From the NCBI GenBank assembly GCA_945870835.1, contig CAMBTV010000003.1:1-37663 (forward strand): a stretch of 37,663 bases of DNA, written 5' to 3'. Positions 28,765 to 37,663 of the stretch are shown piece after piece. Position 1 is the stretch's first letter; each line of letters starts with the position of its first letter. The position numbers and the translations under genes are program-made. Origin of the DNA: Chitinophaga pinensis. Its GTDB lineage: Bacteria > Bacteroidota > Bacteroidia > Chitinophagales > Chitinophagaceae. The notes below the pieces were generated by a model, which was not told where the DNA came from, made no database searches, and was given only the letters and a program-made list of their open reading frames with translations.

Positions 28765-31161
28765 TTATTCTGCCATCATCTCTTTAACTATTCTAACTAC
28801 ATCTTCGGTATTTGGCTTGCTAAAATAATCGCCATCACTTGAGTAGGAAGGTCTGTGGGCTTTAGCCGTGATAGTTCTTGGAGAAATATCTAAATACTTA
28901 TATCCAGCTTGTTCTTCCATCACTTTATTAAACATATATGCAGCTGCGCCACCTGGCACATCTTCATCTATAAAAATAATTCGGTTGGTTTTCTTTAATG
29001 ACTCAACAATTTGATGATTTACATCGAAGGGCAATAAAGTTTGCACATCAATCACTTCACAACTGATTTTCATTTTTTGCAAAGTTTCTGCTGCCTCCAT
29101 TACTATTCTTAAAGTAGCACCATAGCTTACTAGGGTAATATCCATACCTGTTTTAACGATCTCTGGAACTCCAAGTGGGACTGTATAGGTCAATAAATTA
29201 GTAGGTAATTTTTCCTTGAGTCGATATCCATTTAAGCATTCAATCATCAATGCTGGATCATTGGATTGAAGAAGGGTATTATACATTCCAACAGCTTGCA
29301 CCATATTGCGCGGAACACAGATATACATTCCTCTCAAAGAATTAATGATCATTCCCATTGGTGAACCACTATGCCAGATACCTTCTAGACGATGCCCCCT
29401 TGTTCGCACAATGAGTGGGCAACTTTGTCCGCCTGCAGTACGATAATGAGTAGTGGCACAATCGTCACTTAATGTCTGAAGGCCGTACAAAATGTAATCA
29501 AGATATTGAATTTCCGCAATAGGTCTTAATCCTCTCAATGCCAGTCCTATTCCTTGTCCCACAATAGATAACTCACGAATACCGGTATCAAAAATTCGTT
29601 GTTTGCCATGTTTCTCTTGAAGGCCACTAAACCCTTGGTTTACATCGCCTATCAAACCTACATCTTCTCCAAAAGCAATTACCTTGTCATTGCTTTCAAA
29701 TAACTGGTCAAAGTATTTATTTAGCACTTCATACCCATTGACCGTTTTGGACTCATCGTTAAACACTGGCTTTATTTCTTTCACCTTCAAAGCAGACTTT
29801 GGTCCCTCATTATAAAGTAATGTATTATACAAGCCTGCATTTTTTGCTGCTAATTCATCATAATAATTTCGCACTCCATTGGCGGCATTATTATTACCAG
29901 CAATATCCAAACAAGTCGCTAAACACTTCATTAAATCACGGCGAAGCGGCTCTTTACTAGCCTCCAACTCCTCCGCCATTTTAATAATTATGGAACCGTT
30001 TTCAGAGGTTACATTCTTGGCCAATTCCTTCATTAACCGACTACCTACTTGAACCTGTTGTTTTAGAGGACTTAAATATTTTTCCCAAGCTCTTTGTTTA
30101 CTCTCTTTAACCATCTGCTTGGCATTCATCTCTATTTCCAATAGTTCTGGCTCCTCAGCGAGTGAATTTTCTAAAATCCAATTTCTCATTTGTAGGTTAC
30201 AGTCCCATTGTTTTTCCCATTCTAATCGTTCGGCACTTTTATACCTTTCATGACTTCCTGAGGTAGAGTGACCTTGAGGTTGAGTAATCTCTTCAATATG
30301 AAAAATAGCTGGGGTGTGCGTATCCCTTATTTTTTGAATAGCATTGTCAAGAACTTCACACATACCTGCATAATCCCATCCTTTTAAATTGTAAATGTCA
30401 ACCCCATTGGTACCTTCCATTTTTTCCATTCCTCTAAGAGCAGCAGAGATAGAACCTTTGGTAGTTTGAAGTTCTTTTGGAACTGAAATGCCATAGCCAT
30501 CATCCCAAATAAAAACAGCCAATGGAATTTGTAATACACCAGCAGCATTTACACCTTCCCAAAAATGCCCCTCTGAAGTAGATGCATCTCCGATGGTACA
30601 AAAACAAACTTCGTTTCCATTGTCACTCAAATGAGTATGTTTATTGAAAACTGTAGAATTTCGGAAAAGCTTAGACGCCAATGCCAACCCCAATGCTCTA
30701 GGTACTTGACCTGCAGTAGGCGCCATATCACTGCTACTATTTTTTATATTCACTAGGTCAAGCCAGTCTCCGTTTTTATCAACCGTTTTGGTAGAAAAAT
30801 GAGCATTCATCTGCCGACCTGCGCTAAAGGGGTCATGCTGAATATTGGGATCAGAAAATAATTGAGAAAAATATTGTTCCACTGTAGCAACCCCCGCAGC
30901 AAACATGAATGTCTGATCTCGGTAATATCCCGCCCTAAAGTCACCTGGCTTGAAAAATTTTGCAACAGCTACCTGAGCTACTTCCTTTCCATCACCAAAT
31001 ATGCCAAATTTAGCTTTTCCAGTTAAAACCTCTTTTCGCCCTAATAAGCTGGTTTCTCTACTTTCGCAGGCTAAACGGTAATCATTTAATACCTCATTTC
31101 GAAAATTATCGAAACTCAACCTTTCCAGCAAAGAGGTGTCATTGGAGTTTAATGTATCCAT
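28765..31161 (-). CDS. Fused alpha/beta E1 component of a 2-oxoacid dehydrogenase
   Basis: E1 alpha-like TPP part (GDASTSEGHFWEGVNAAGVLQIPLAVFIWDDGYGISV) fused to E1 beta-like part (FGEDVGLIGDVNQGFSGLQEKHGKQRIFDTGIRELSIVGQGIGLALRG). Confidence 0.9.
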   Translation of the reverse strand: MDTLNSNDTSLLERLSFDNFRNEVLNDYRLACESRETSLLGRKEVLTGKAKFGIFGDGKEVAQVAVAKFFKPGDFRAGYYRDQTFMFAAGVATVEQYFSQLFSDPNIQHDPFSAGRQMNAHFSTKTVDKNGDWLDLVNIKNSSSDMAPTAGQVPRALGLALASKLFRNSTVFNKHTHLSDNGNEVCFCTIGDASTSEGHFWEGVNAAGVLQIPLAVFIWDDGYGISVPKELQTTKGSISAALRGMEKMEGTNGVDIYNLKGWDYAGMCEVLDNAIQKIRDTHTPAIFHIEEITQPQGHSTSGSHERYKSAERLEWEKQWDCNLQMRNWILENSLAEEPELLEIEMNAKQMVKESKQRAWEKYLSPLKQQVQVGSRLMKELAKNVTSENGSIIIKMAEELEASKEPLRRDLMKCLATCLDIAGNNNAANGVRNYYDELAAKNAGLYNTLLYNEGPKSALKVKEIKPVFNDESKTVNGYEVLNKYFDQLFESNDKVIAFGEDVGLIGDVNQGFSGLQEKHGKQRIFDTGIRELSIVGQGIGLALRGLRPIAEIQYLDYILYGLQTLSDDCATTHYRTAGGQSCPLIVRTRGHRLEGIWHSGSPMGMIINSLRGMYICVPRNMVQAVGMYNTLLQSNDPALMIECLNGYRLKEKLPTNLLTYTVPLGVPEIVKTGMDITLVSYGATLRIVMEAAETLQKMKISCEVIDVQTLLPFDVNHQIVESLKKTNRIIFIDEDVPGGAAAYMFNKVMEEQAGYKYLDISPRTITAKAHRPSYSSDGDYFSKPNTEDVVRIVKEMMAE

Positions 31162-31165
31162 TTAA

Positions 31166-31173
31166 CAAATGTA
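31166..31173 (-). promoter_or_regulatory. -7 element (TACATTTG) for the E1 gene
   Basis: Plus caaatgta; very close to the annotated start, so leader is short or the start lies downstream. Confidence 0.35.
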
Positions 31174-31446
31174 AATTATACTTGTGAGGATTGTTAAAAA
31201 TTTGATAATCAAAAAATAATTTGTCAGAAATTAATTGATTTTTAATAATTTTGATAAAAGGTTTTTTAATTGTATTGTTGAGATTTTTTGAAGAAAATGG
31301 ATAATGTGAACTTATATCAATACTTTTAGTTAATAATTTGAATCAGTTTATTACATAAAACATACAAATAGTAAATCAATTTTAAAAATATACTTTAAAT
31401 AATATTATTTTAGTACTTTAGTATTCCAAAATTAAACCAAAATACA

Positions 31447-31848
31447 ATGAAAAAACAATTTATTCCAATTACCTTTTTATTTGCTATGATATTAATGCTT
31501 GGCACTTTCAGTAGCGTTCATGCGCAGGCGAATATCATTGGTAAACCCATTCCAATTCCTATTCAATATACTTTACAAATTGCCCAAACAGACTTTCCAA
31601 ATCAAATGAACTGGGAAGATGCTAAAAAAGCATGTGAAGCATTAGGAGAAGGTTGGAGATTACCATCAAAAGATGAATTAAATTCAATGTATATTAACAA
31701 AAACACTATTGGAGGGTTTTCGCCCAACTCCTATTGGAGCTCTACCGAAATGGGACCATTTGGTTGGAATCAATATTTCAATTACGGCGGTCGAATTAGT
31801 GATCCAAAAACTCACAAAAACTATGTTAGGGCTGTACGTGCTTTATAA
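31447..31848 (+). CDS. Small secreted DUF1566/Lcl (C-type-lectin-like) domain protein
   Basis: Signal peptide MKKQFIPITFLFAMILMLGTFSSVHAQ; MNWEDAKKACEALGEGWRLPSKDELNSMY...YWSSTE...NYVRAVRAL. Confidence 0.75.
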   Translation: MKKQFIPITFLFAMILMLGTFSSVHAQANIIGKPIPIPIQYTLQIAQTDFPNQMNWEDAKKACEALGEGWRLPSKDELNSMYINKNTIGGFSPNSYWSSTEMGPFGWNQYFNYGGRISDPKTHKNYVRAVRAL

Positions 31849-31884
31849 TAGTCTACAATCACCTACTATAAATAAAAAAAAATA

Positions 31885-32298
31885 ATGAAAAAAATCTTAT
31901 TGGCTTTATTGTTTTTCACAATTTCAGCTAGCTGCTTTGCTCAAAAAAAAGTTGCTGATGTAGCAAAATTTGCTACAGAAACTATTAACCTAGGTAATAT
32001 CAAACAGGGAGTACCCACTAAAGGGATTTTCACTCTTACCAATATTAGTAATCAACCTTTAATTATCGAACAAGCTAATCCTACTTGTGGATGTACTATT
32101 TCAGATTATACCAAAGCCCCTATTGCAGCTGGTAAAAATGGCATCATTAATGCTACTTTCAATGCAGCTAGTCCTGGTCATTTTGATAAACATTTGACTG
32201 TTAAATTTGCTGGTATCGATGAGGTAAAAAGTATTACACTTACCGGTGATGTACTAAGTGCTCAAGAATTTGATAAATTAAAAGCTGCTAAAAAATAA
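31885..32298 (+). CDS. Secreted DUF1573 domain protein
   Basis: Signal peptide MKKILLALLFFTISASCFAQ; INLGNIKQGVPTKGIFTLTNISNQPLIIEQANPTCGCTISDY. Confidence 0.9.
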   Translation: MKKILLALLFFTISASCFAQKKVADVAKFATETINLGNIKQGVPTKGIFTLTNISNQPLIIEQANPTCGCTISDYTKAPIAAGKNGIINATFNAASPGHFDKHLTVKFAGIDEVKSITLTGDVLSAQEFDKLKAAKK

Positions 32299-32320
32299 TT
32301 AAGTTATATTTTATTTATTC

Positions 32321-32345
32321 AAAACCTCCCCACCAAGGAGGTTTT
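32321..32345. terminator. Bidirectional rho-independent terminator
   Basis: AAAACCTCC-CCACCAA-GGAGGTTTT then T-run, between convergent DUF1573 (+) and EamA (-) genes. Confidence 0.88.
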
Positions 32346-32346
32346 T

Positions 32347-33231
32347 TTATTGCTTACCCGTTTTTTTATTCCCCCAGTACACTCCAAATAAAATAATCAA
32401 TAAGCAAACTACTTGCTTGAAATAATATACTTCTCCATAAAAAATACCCCAAGCAATTGCAACAAATGGAATTCCGTAGGTTACCATACTTGCAAAAATA
32501 CCTCCTGCTCTTTTTACCAATGTATAAAATAGAATAATTGCGAATGCAGTACCCATTATTCCCATAAAAGCAGCGGCTCCAACTGCAATTAATAGCTGAT
32601 GATTTGAAAAAGATAAACTGAAAAAACTAGTAGAAATAAGTACCAAAAAAGCAGGTATTGCATTTAGAGAAAGTGAAATGGCAGCTAGATTCAAAGGTGA
32701 AATCATTAATAAATGCTTCGTTACCATATTTACATTGAAACCGTATAAAAACGCAGCCAATACAACAAAAGAAATAAATATAAGTTGTTGATTTTCCTGT
32801 AAATGCCCTCTACTAAATAATAATAAAATGCTTCCTATAAATGCAATCAATATTCCAGCAATTTTATTAGTAGAAACTCTGGTCTTATAAAAAATAGCTC
32901 CTGTTATAATCGCAAAAATCGGGGTAAGGCAATTAAGCGTTCCTGCCAAGGAACTTTCAATACCTTCTTCCGCCAGACAAAATAAAAAAGCAGGTAATAA
33001 ACTTCCTAGTGTACCCGAAATAAAAACTAAAAAAAGCTTATTTCTTGGTATATTTTTAATGTTTTTGACGGTGATGGGTAATAATATTAAACCAGCAAAA
33101 ACAATCCTCAAAGAAGCGATTTGATAGGGTCCGAGATGATTGTCCAAGGATATTTTCATCAGAATGAAGCTACTACCCCAAATGATGGCCAATGCTCCAA
33201 AAATTAACCAGTTAATAAAGTTTTTATTCAC
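32347..33231 (-). CDS. EamA/DMT family transporter
   Basis: 10-TM architecture; FGALAIIWGSSFILMKISL...LGPYQIASLRIVFAGLILLPI. Confidence 0.9.
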   Translation of the reverse strand: MNKNFINWLIFGALAIIWGSSFILMKISLDNHLGPYQIASLRIVFAGLILLPITVKNIKNIPRNKLFLVFISGTLGSLLPAFLFCLAEEGIESSLAGTLNCLTPIFAIITGAIFYKTRVSTNKIAGILIAFIGSILLLFSRGHLQENQQLIFISFVVLAAFLYGFNVNMVTKHLLMISPLNLAAISLSLNAIPAFLVLISTSFFSLSFSNHQLLIAVGAAAFMGIMGTAFAIILFYTLVKRAGGIFASMVTYGIPFVAIAWGIFYGEVYYFKQVVCLLIILFGVYWGNKKTGKQ

Positions 33232-33344
33232 AGTACAAAGTTGTCCTTAATTAATGAGAAAGAATACGTTTACAAATTAAAAAAAAATTACATTTATAAG
33301 CCAATAGTGATTTCCGCAAAAAATTTACACCTAAAACAAAAAGC

Positions 33345-33700
33345 GTGAAATTTTTTAATGAATTCAAAAGAATTTATAGTCAAAGGTAATGTTATTGATC
33401 TGGCAGTGGCAGTAGTAATCAGCAGTTCTTTTGGAAGCATAATTTCATCCATAGTCAGCGATTTGATTACCACCACTATTAAAATCTTTAGCCTTGAATG
33501 CAGCTAATGTAGAAAACCTCGGAATGCTTTCCTGGGATAGTGTAAAATATGGCAATTTTATTGGCGCAGTCACTCAATTCACCATTATTTCGTTGATTCA
33601 ATTCATAACGCTTAGGTCAATCAACAGTATTGGTAAAAGAAAGCAATCTAATTTACCTTTCTCTAGGCCTTCCAATACTGACCAACTATTAAAGTATTGA
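33345..33700 (+). pseudogene. mscL: Frameshift-disrupted large-conductance mechanosensitive channel MscL
   Basis: Frame 1 (GTG 33345) MKFFNEFK; frame 2 EFIVKGNVIDLAVAVVISSSFGSIISSIVSDLITT; frame 3 LLKSLALNAANVENLGMLSWDSVKYGNFIGAVTQFTIISLIQFITLRSINSIGKRKQSN. Together they resemble one MscL. Confidence 0.72.
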
Positions 33701-33810
33701 TGGAAATTAGTGATGCATTAAAAAAATAAGGTAGTTCTACGAATTAAATTATACCATCAATTAGGTGGGGGATAAAGTTTACTAAAAAGTAATTCCCTTA
33801 ATGCACCGTA

Positions 33811-33819
33811 TTATCCACA
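33811..33819 (+). promoter_or_regulatory. Perfect DnaA box TTATCCACA upstream of scpA
   Basis: Exact 9-mer, about 50 bp upstream of a TACATTTG -7 element. Confidence 0.4.
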
Positions 33820-33867
33820 AACCATATCTGAACATAGACAGAATGGTAAATCTCTAATAAGTTTATA

Positions 33868-33875
33868 TACATTTG
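33868..33875 (+). promoter_or_regulatory. -7 element (TACATTTG) for scpA
   Basis: TAnnTTTG match, 33 bp upstream of the scpA start. Confidence 0.5.
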
Positions 33876-33907
33876 CCAAGATCATAAACGAATAAATTTT
33901 TAATACA

Positions 33908-34705
33908 TTGAATACGGCTAATTATCAGATAAAATTGGACCAATTTGAAGGTCCTTTTGACTTGCTACTTTTTTTTATTGAAAGAGATGAACTCGATATT
34001 TACAACATTCCAATTACCAAAATAACAAATGATTTCCTCGATTTTATTCACCAGTCAGAAAAACTTAATATTGAACTAAGTAGCGAATTTATTTTATTTA
34101 TTAGCACACTAATGCGTATTAAAGCAAAGATGCTGATTCCTCGTAAAGAAATTGATTTACATGGAAATGAAATTGATCCTAGACAGGAATTGATCAACAA
34201 AATTTTAGAATACAAAAGATTTAAGGAAGCCTCTCTCAAAATGGCTGAAATGGAAGAGATCAGGATGTTGATGATAAAAAGAGGTAATCTTCAAAAAGAA
34301 CTTTCTCAAATTGGTGAAGAATTCGGGGAAGGGACTGAAATTCAGACGGTCACTCTTTTTAAACTAATGAAGGCTTTTGAGAAAGTAGCACTTCGTCTAA
34401 AAGACCGCAATAATCAGCCAGTTCATACGGTGGTTCAATATAACTACACCATGGAGCAAAGCAGAGAATTTATGCTAGAAACTTGTAGAAAAGAAAAGAC
34501 GGTCTCCTTTGAAAAAATATTTGACGTTTGTGAAAATAGAATTCATGCTATCTTTCTTTTTTTAAGTTTACTAGAATTGGTTCAACAAAAATATATGATA
34601 CTAGTCTCGGGTGAAGGAAGAAATAATTTTATCATCGAATACAACGAAAATAGAGAAGAAGATAATTCTACCCCGCTTGATTACAACGAGATGACAAGCT
34701 TTTAA
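33908..34705 (+). CDS. scpA: Segregation and condensation protein A
   Basis: YQIKLDQFEGPFDLLLFFIERDELDIYNIPITKITNDFLDFI...LSSEFILFISTLMRIKAKMLIP. Confidence 0.94.
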   Translation: MNTANYQIKLDQFEGPFDLLLFFIERDELDIYNIPITKITNDFLDFIHQSEKLNIELSSEFILFISTLMRIKAKMLIPRKEIDLHGNEIDPRQELINKILEYKRFKEASLKMAEMEEIRMLMIKRGNLQKELSQIGEEFGEGTEIQTVTLFKLMKAFEKVALRLKDRNNQPVHTVVQYNYTMEQSREFMLETCRKEKTVSFEKIFDVCENRIHAIFLFLSLLELVQQKYMILVSGEGRNNFIIEYNENREEDNSTPLDYNEMTSF

Positions 34706-34875
34706 ATAATTTAGAACGCAAATATATTGTTACAAATCAAAAATACCCTTTGATTTTTTAGAAATTTTAAAGCTAGTCTTTCAACTAAAAAATCTAATTA
34801 TTAAAAGTCCAATCACAATGCCAACCTTCTTTTAATGTTTTTTACAAATTTACATGGGGCTAAAATAAAAAAATA

Positions 34876-35586
34876 ATGAAAACAATCTTACACAAGGCTT
34901 CAGAAAGAGGAACGGCAGATTATGGTTGGTTAAAGCCCAATTTTTATTTTAGTTTTGGACAGTATTACAATCCTGAAAAGGTTCATTTTGGAATGTTAAG
35001 GGTATTAAATGACGACTTCATTGCTGGTGGAGGAAAGTTTCAAACCCATCCGCACGACAATATGGAAATCGTAACCATTCCTTTTACAGGTGCTCTGGAA
35101 CATCGAGACAGTACCGGTGGAGCGGGCCTAATACAGGCGGGAGATATTCAAATAATGAGTGCTGGCACAGGAGTTGAACACTCAGAAGCGAATGCGTCTG
35201 CAACTGAACCTGTGACACTTTTTCAAATATGGGTTTTTCCCAAACAAAAAAATATTACCCCTCGCTATGACCAACGAAGCTTTGACATCTCAGGCCGTAT
35301 TAACCAATGGCAGGTGATAGTATCACCCCAAGAAGAAGATAAAGCTTTATGGATTAATCAAGATGCACGTTTTTCACTAACTAATTTAACAGTTGGTAAT
35401 ACAATGTCCTATACCAATGCATTTAAAGGTAATGGTGTTTACTTAGTCGTAATTAATGGTTCGGTGAAAGTGAATGGAGTTTCTCTTGGTAAAAGGGATG
35501 CATTGGGTATTTCAGAAATAGACAATTTTGATATTACCTCCACTGAAGATGCGGAATTATTAGCTATCGAGATTCCGATGAATTAA
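34876..35586 (+). CDS. Pirin family protein
   Basis: FGMLRVLNDDFIAGGGKFQTHPHDNMEIVTIPFTGALEHRDSTGGAGLIQAGDIQIMSAGTGVEHSEAN. Confidence 0.94.
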   Translation: MKTILHKASERGTADYGWLKPNFYFSFGQYYNPEKVHFGMLRVLNDDFIAGGGKFQTHPHDNMEIVTIPFTGALEHRDSTGGAGLIQAGDIQIMSAGTGVEHSEANASATEPVTLFQIWVFPKQKNITPRYDQRSFDISGRINQWQVIVSPQEEDKALWINQDARFSLTNLTVGNTMSYTNAFKGNGVYLVVINGSVKVNGVSLGKRDALGISEIDNFDITSTEDAELLAIEIPMN

Positions 35587-35645
35587 TCCATTTAGATTTC
35601 ACTTCTAAAAAGGAATGAATAAAATATCAAAATTGAAAGTGCACC

Positions 35646-37580
35646 TTATTGAAATTGAGTAGTAACTATTTTCATTTCCTTCATCCACTCCCTCAATACT
35701 TCAGCAACAGCTTGAGCGTTAAGTCCAATTTCATTGTACAATTCTTTTGGTGATCCATGATCTACTAAACGGTCGGGAATTCCCATTATTTTAACCTCTG
35801 CAGTGTACCCATTTTGATTCATAAATTCCAATACAGCAGTTCCAAAACCACCCACTACCGTTCCATCTTCAATGGTTATAATTTTACTAAACTTTGCAAA
35901 TACTTCGTGCAAGAGTTCTTCATCAATTGGTTTTACAAAACGCATATCATAATGTGCAGGATTGATACCTTCCGCTTTTACATCACGAATTGCAGCAGCA
36001 GCAAAATTACCAGGATGACCAAATGATAGAATGGCAATATGCTGACCATCTTTTAATTTTCTTCCTTTCCCAATTTCCAAAGGTTCAAATGGAGTCTTCC
36101 ACTCTGGCATTACGCCTTCACCACGGGGATAACGTATTACAAACGGACTAACCGTTGTAGCTAACTGGGCTGTATACATTAAATTTCTCAACTCCCTTTC
36201 ATTCATAGGAGCACTTATAATCATGTTAGGTATACAACGCATATAGGCTATATCATAACAACCATGGTGGGTTGCTCCATCTTCTCCAACCAAGCCTGCC
36301 CTATCCAAACAAAAAACTACCGGGAGATTTTGAATCGCTACATCATGAATCACCATATCGTAGGCTCTTTGCATAAAAGTGGAGTAAACATTGCAATACA
36401 CCCGCATACCCTGAGTAGCCAATCCTGCACTAAGCGTAACGGCATGCTGCTCACAAATGCCCACATCAAATGCACGTTCAGGCATTTTTTCCATCATATA
36501 TTTTAAAGAAGATCCACTCGGCATAGCCGGTGTAACGCCCATAATCAATTCATTGTTTTCTGCCAATTCAATGATAGTATATCCAAATACATCCTGATAT
36601 TTAGGAGGCTGGGAAATATCAAATTTTTTCTTTACAATTTCACCAGTAATTTTATCAAACAGTCCGGGTGCATGCCATTTCGTTTGGTCCTTTTCAGCTA
36701 ATTCATATCCTTTACCCTTTACAGTTTTAATATGTAAAATTTTGGGACCTGGTATATTCTTTAGGTCATGAAGTGTATCTACTAACTTTGAAATATTGTG
36801 TCCATCAATAGGTCCAAAATAACGAAGGTTAAGCGCTTCAAACAAATTAGCACTACTACTCAGCATTCCTTTTAGACCATCGGTTAATTTCTGTGCCATT
36901 GAACGAGAAAAATGTTTACCCACAGGTAACTTTCCCAACAATTTCCAAACGTCGTCCTTTACTTTATTATAAGTATGAGAAGTTGTAATATCAGTAAGGT
37001 ATTCCTTTAATGCACCTACATTAGGATCAATGCTCATGCAGTTGTCATTCAATATAATTAAAATATTGCTTTTAGTTGAACCTGCATGATTCATTGCTTC
37101 AAAAGCAAGACCAGCAGTCATGGCACCATCTCCGATTACAGCAATATGCTGACGGTCCTTTTCACCTTTACTATAACTCGCCATTGCCATCCCTAGTGCT
37201 GCACTGATAGAGGTAGAAGAATGGCCCACACCAAAAGTGTCATATTCACTTTCGGCTCGATTAGGGAATCCACTCAACCCTTTGTATTTTCTATTGCTAG
37301 GAAAACTATCTCTTCTTCCCGTTAAAATTTTATGCCCGTAAGCCTGGTGGCCAACGTCCCAAACCAATTGATCATAAGGCGTATTATAAATATAATGAAG
37401 TGCAACACTTAATTCAACTACCCCTAGACTAGCTGCAAAATGACCTCCATGAACACTTACTACATCAATGATATATTGACGCAGTTCATCACAAACCTGA
37501 TGTAATTGTTCCTTAGGGATTTTCTTTAAATCATCAGGGCTATTGATAATGCCTAATAATTTACCTGCTTTAATTTCCAT
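35646..37580 (-). CDS. dxs: 1-deoxy-D-xylulose-5-phosphate synthase
   Basis: HGGHFAASLGVVELSVALHYIYNTPYDQLVWDVGHQAYGHKILTGRRDSF; VIGDGAMTAGLAFEAMNHAG; CLDRAGLVGEDGATHHGCYDIAYMRCIPNM. Confidence 0.97.
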   Translation of the reverse strand: MEIKAGKLLGIINSPDDLKKIPKEQLHQVCDELRQYIIDVVSVHGGHFAASLGVVELSVALHYIYNTPYDQLVWDVGHQAYGHKILTGRRDSFPSNRKYKGLSGFPNRAESEYDTFGVGHSSTSISAALGMAMASYSKGEKDRQHIAVIGDGAMTAGLAFEAMNHAGSTKSNILIILNDNCMSIDPNVGALKEYLTDITTSHTYNKVKDDVWKLLGKLPVGKHFSRSMAQKLTDGLKGMLSSSANLFEALNLRYFGPIDGHNISKLVDTLHDLKNIPGPKILHIKTVKGKGYELAEKDQTKWHAPGLFDKITGEIVKKKFDISQPPKYQDVFGYTIIELAENNELIMGVTPAMPSGSSLKYMMEKMPERAFDVGICEQHAVTLSAGLATQGMRVYCNVYSTFMQRAYDMVIHDVAIQNLPVVFCLDRAGLVGEDGATHHGCYDIAYMRCIPNMIISAPMNERELRNLMYTAQLATTVSPFVIRYPRGEGVMPEWKTPFEPLEIGKGRKLKDGQHIAILSFGHPGNFAAAAIRDVKAEGINPAHYDMRFVKPIDEELLHEVFAKFSKIITIEDGTVVGGFGTAVLEFMNQNGYTAEVKIMGIPDRLVDHGSPKELYNEIGLNAQAVAEVLREWMKEMKIVTTQFQ

Positions 37581-37598
37581 GCTGATTTATTTGCACTG

Positions 37599-37606
37599 CA
37601 AAGGTA
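37599..37606 (-). promoter_or_regulatory. -7 element (TACCTTTG) for dxs
   Basis: Plus caaaggta = minus TACCTTTGCA, about 20 bp upstream of the dxs start. Confidence 0.5.
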
Positions 37607-37663
37607 ACTCTTTTGAATAATTTGTCCTTTATACAGTACAATTTATTAATAATAAAGTTCATA

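Noticed and set aside
28765-31161. Fused alpha/beta E1 dehydrogenase as a novel fusion
   Set aside because: This fusion architecture is already known in Bacteroidota 2-oxoacid dehydrogenases.
33294-33476. 60-aa minus-strand ORF
   Set aside because: Antisense to the mscL remnant; no independent support.
33494-33700. Independent 68-aa ORF
   Set aside because: Continues MscL homology from the upstream frame (SWDSVKYGNFIGAVTQFTII), so better explained as the 3' part of a frameshifted mscL.

Overview
AT-rich bacterial chromosomal window. Protein families and TAnnTTTG-type -7 elements point to Bacteroidota, probably Chitinophagaceae-like (inference). About 0-12 kb is a minus-strand division/cell-wall (dcw) cluster read right to left: mraZ-rsmH-ftsL-like-ftsI(PASTA)-murE-mraY-murD-ftsW-murG-murC (murC cut by the window edge). 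To its right are housekeeping genes: orphan sensor histidine kinase, yqgE, PlsC-like acyltransferase, atpDC, rbfA, LolC/E-type permease, transketolase N-terminal half, frr, stand-alone HsdR_N-like protein, AMP nucleosidase, Ldh-family oxidoreductase, aspartokinase, Mpo1-like protein, queA, yebC-like, phzF-like, fused 2-oxoacid dehydrogenase E1, two small secreted proteins (DUF1566/Lcl-like and DUF1573), EamA transporter, a broken mscL, scpA, pirin and dxs. I found no CRISPR array, transposon, prophage, rRNA or tRNA, and no convincing undescribed multi-gene system. The best leads are regulatory or degenerative: (i) the mraZ upstream region, with a three-unit 10-bp MraZ-box-like repeat and a DnaA-box cluster; (ii) a perfect DnaA box just upstream of the scpA promoter; (iii) an mscL gene split by one clear and one probable frameshift; (iv) a hairpin-rich queA leader in a 550-bp non-coding gap; (v) a transketolase N-terminal half with no C-terminal partner nearby. 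All calls are by eye, with no database search or computation.
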